Positions 5,178-5,180 of a stretch of 5,180 bases of DNA are shown piece after piece. The notes beneath the pieces are model-generated. The model was not told the DNA's origin. It did no database searches and saw nothing but the letters and a program-made list of their open reading frames with translations. The DNA lies in the NCBI GenBank assembly GCA_028693885.1, contig JAQUUM010000100.1, positions 1 to 5,180 of the forward strand, written 5' to 3'. Source of the stretch: Bacilli bacterium (lineage in GTDB: Bacteria; Bacillota_I; Bacilli_A; ML615J-28; CAG-698). The first letter of the stretch is position 1, and each line of letters starts with the position of its first letter. A program made the position numbers and the translations under genes.

Positions 5178-5180
5178 TGT

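Noticed and set aside
1..5180. UGA read as tryptophan (mycoplasma code)
   Set aside because: No in-frame TGA occurs in any of the six genes and every Trp in RpoB and L1 is TGG. No gene here ends in TGA either, so the standard code is favoured but not proved.
1..5180. A novel defence, mobile or CRISPR system
   Set aside because: Both strands were read; no transposase, integrase, spaced repeats, toxin-antitoxin pair or phage gene is present. The novelty, if any, is regulatory.

Overview
The window is a low-GC (roughly one third G+C by eye) bacterial ribosomal-protein and RNA-polymerase locus, read entirely from the minus strand. In transcription order (high to low coordinates) it holds a predicted lipoprotein gene, rplK (L11), rplA (L1), rplJ (L10), rplL (L7/L12) and the 5' half of rpoB, which runs off the left edge. 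The proteins look like those of Firmicutes and their wall-less relatives. The A+T-rich codon use, the lipoprotein next door, and the absence of in-frame TGA with every Trp written TGG fit a standard-code Mollicutes-like lineage (Acholeplasma/Izemoplasma-type) better than a UGA=Trp mycoplasma. That placement is inference.

Layout. 5080-5180: lipoprotein promoter (TTGTAA-17-TATAAT) and possibly the end of an upstream unit. 4373-5080: lipoprotein with a clear signal peptide and lipobox, closed by its own terminator at 4343-4364. 4169-4311: rplK control region with an A/T palindrome in the UP-element position, an extended -10 promoter, a hairpin that looks like an L1 binding site, and a strong Shine-Dalgarno sequence before a GTG start. 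3740-4168 rplK and 2960-3652 rplA are separated by 87 bases that carry a second L1-type hairpin. 2805-2959: a candidate promoter overlapping the end of rplA, then an L10-type leader with a kink-turn-like helix, a competing antiterminator and an intrinsic attenuator just before rplJ. 2319-2804 rplJ and 1930-2301 rplL are 17 bases apart. 1760-1929: a strong intrinsic terminator after rplL, then a near-consensus promoter (TTGACA-17-TATACT) for rpoB, which starts with TTG.

How it works together. L11, L1, L10 and L12 build the L1 stalk and the GTPase-associated stalk of the 50S subunit, and rpoB encodes the RNA polymerase beta subunit. The sequence suggests three separately controlled units: rplKA (L1 feedback at two sites), rplJL (L10-L12 attenuation) and rpoB (its own promoter behind a terminator). 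The usual Firmicutes neighbours secE-nusG (upstream of rplK) and ybxB (between rplL and rpoB) are not here. I see no mobile element, CRISPR, tRNA or defence system. The interesting content is RNA-level regulation, the transcriptional separation of rpoB, and a few substitutions at conserved prolines in RpoB.
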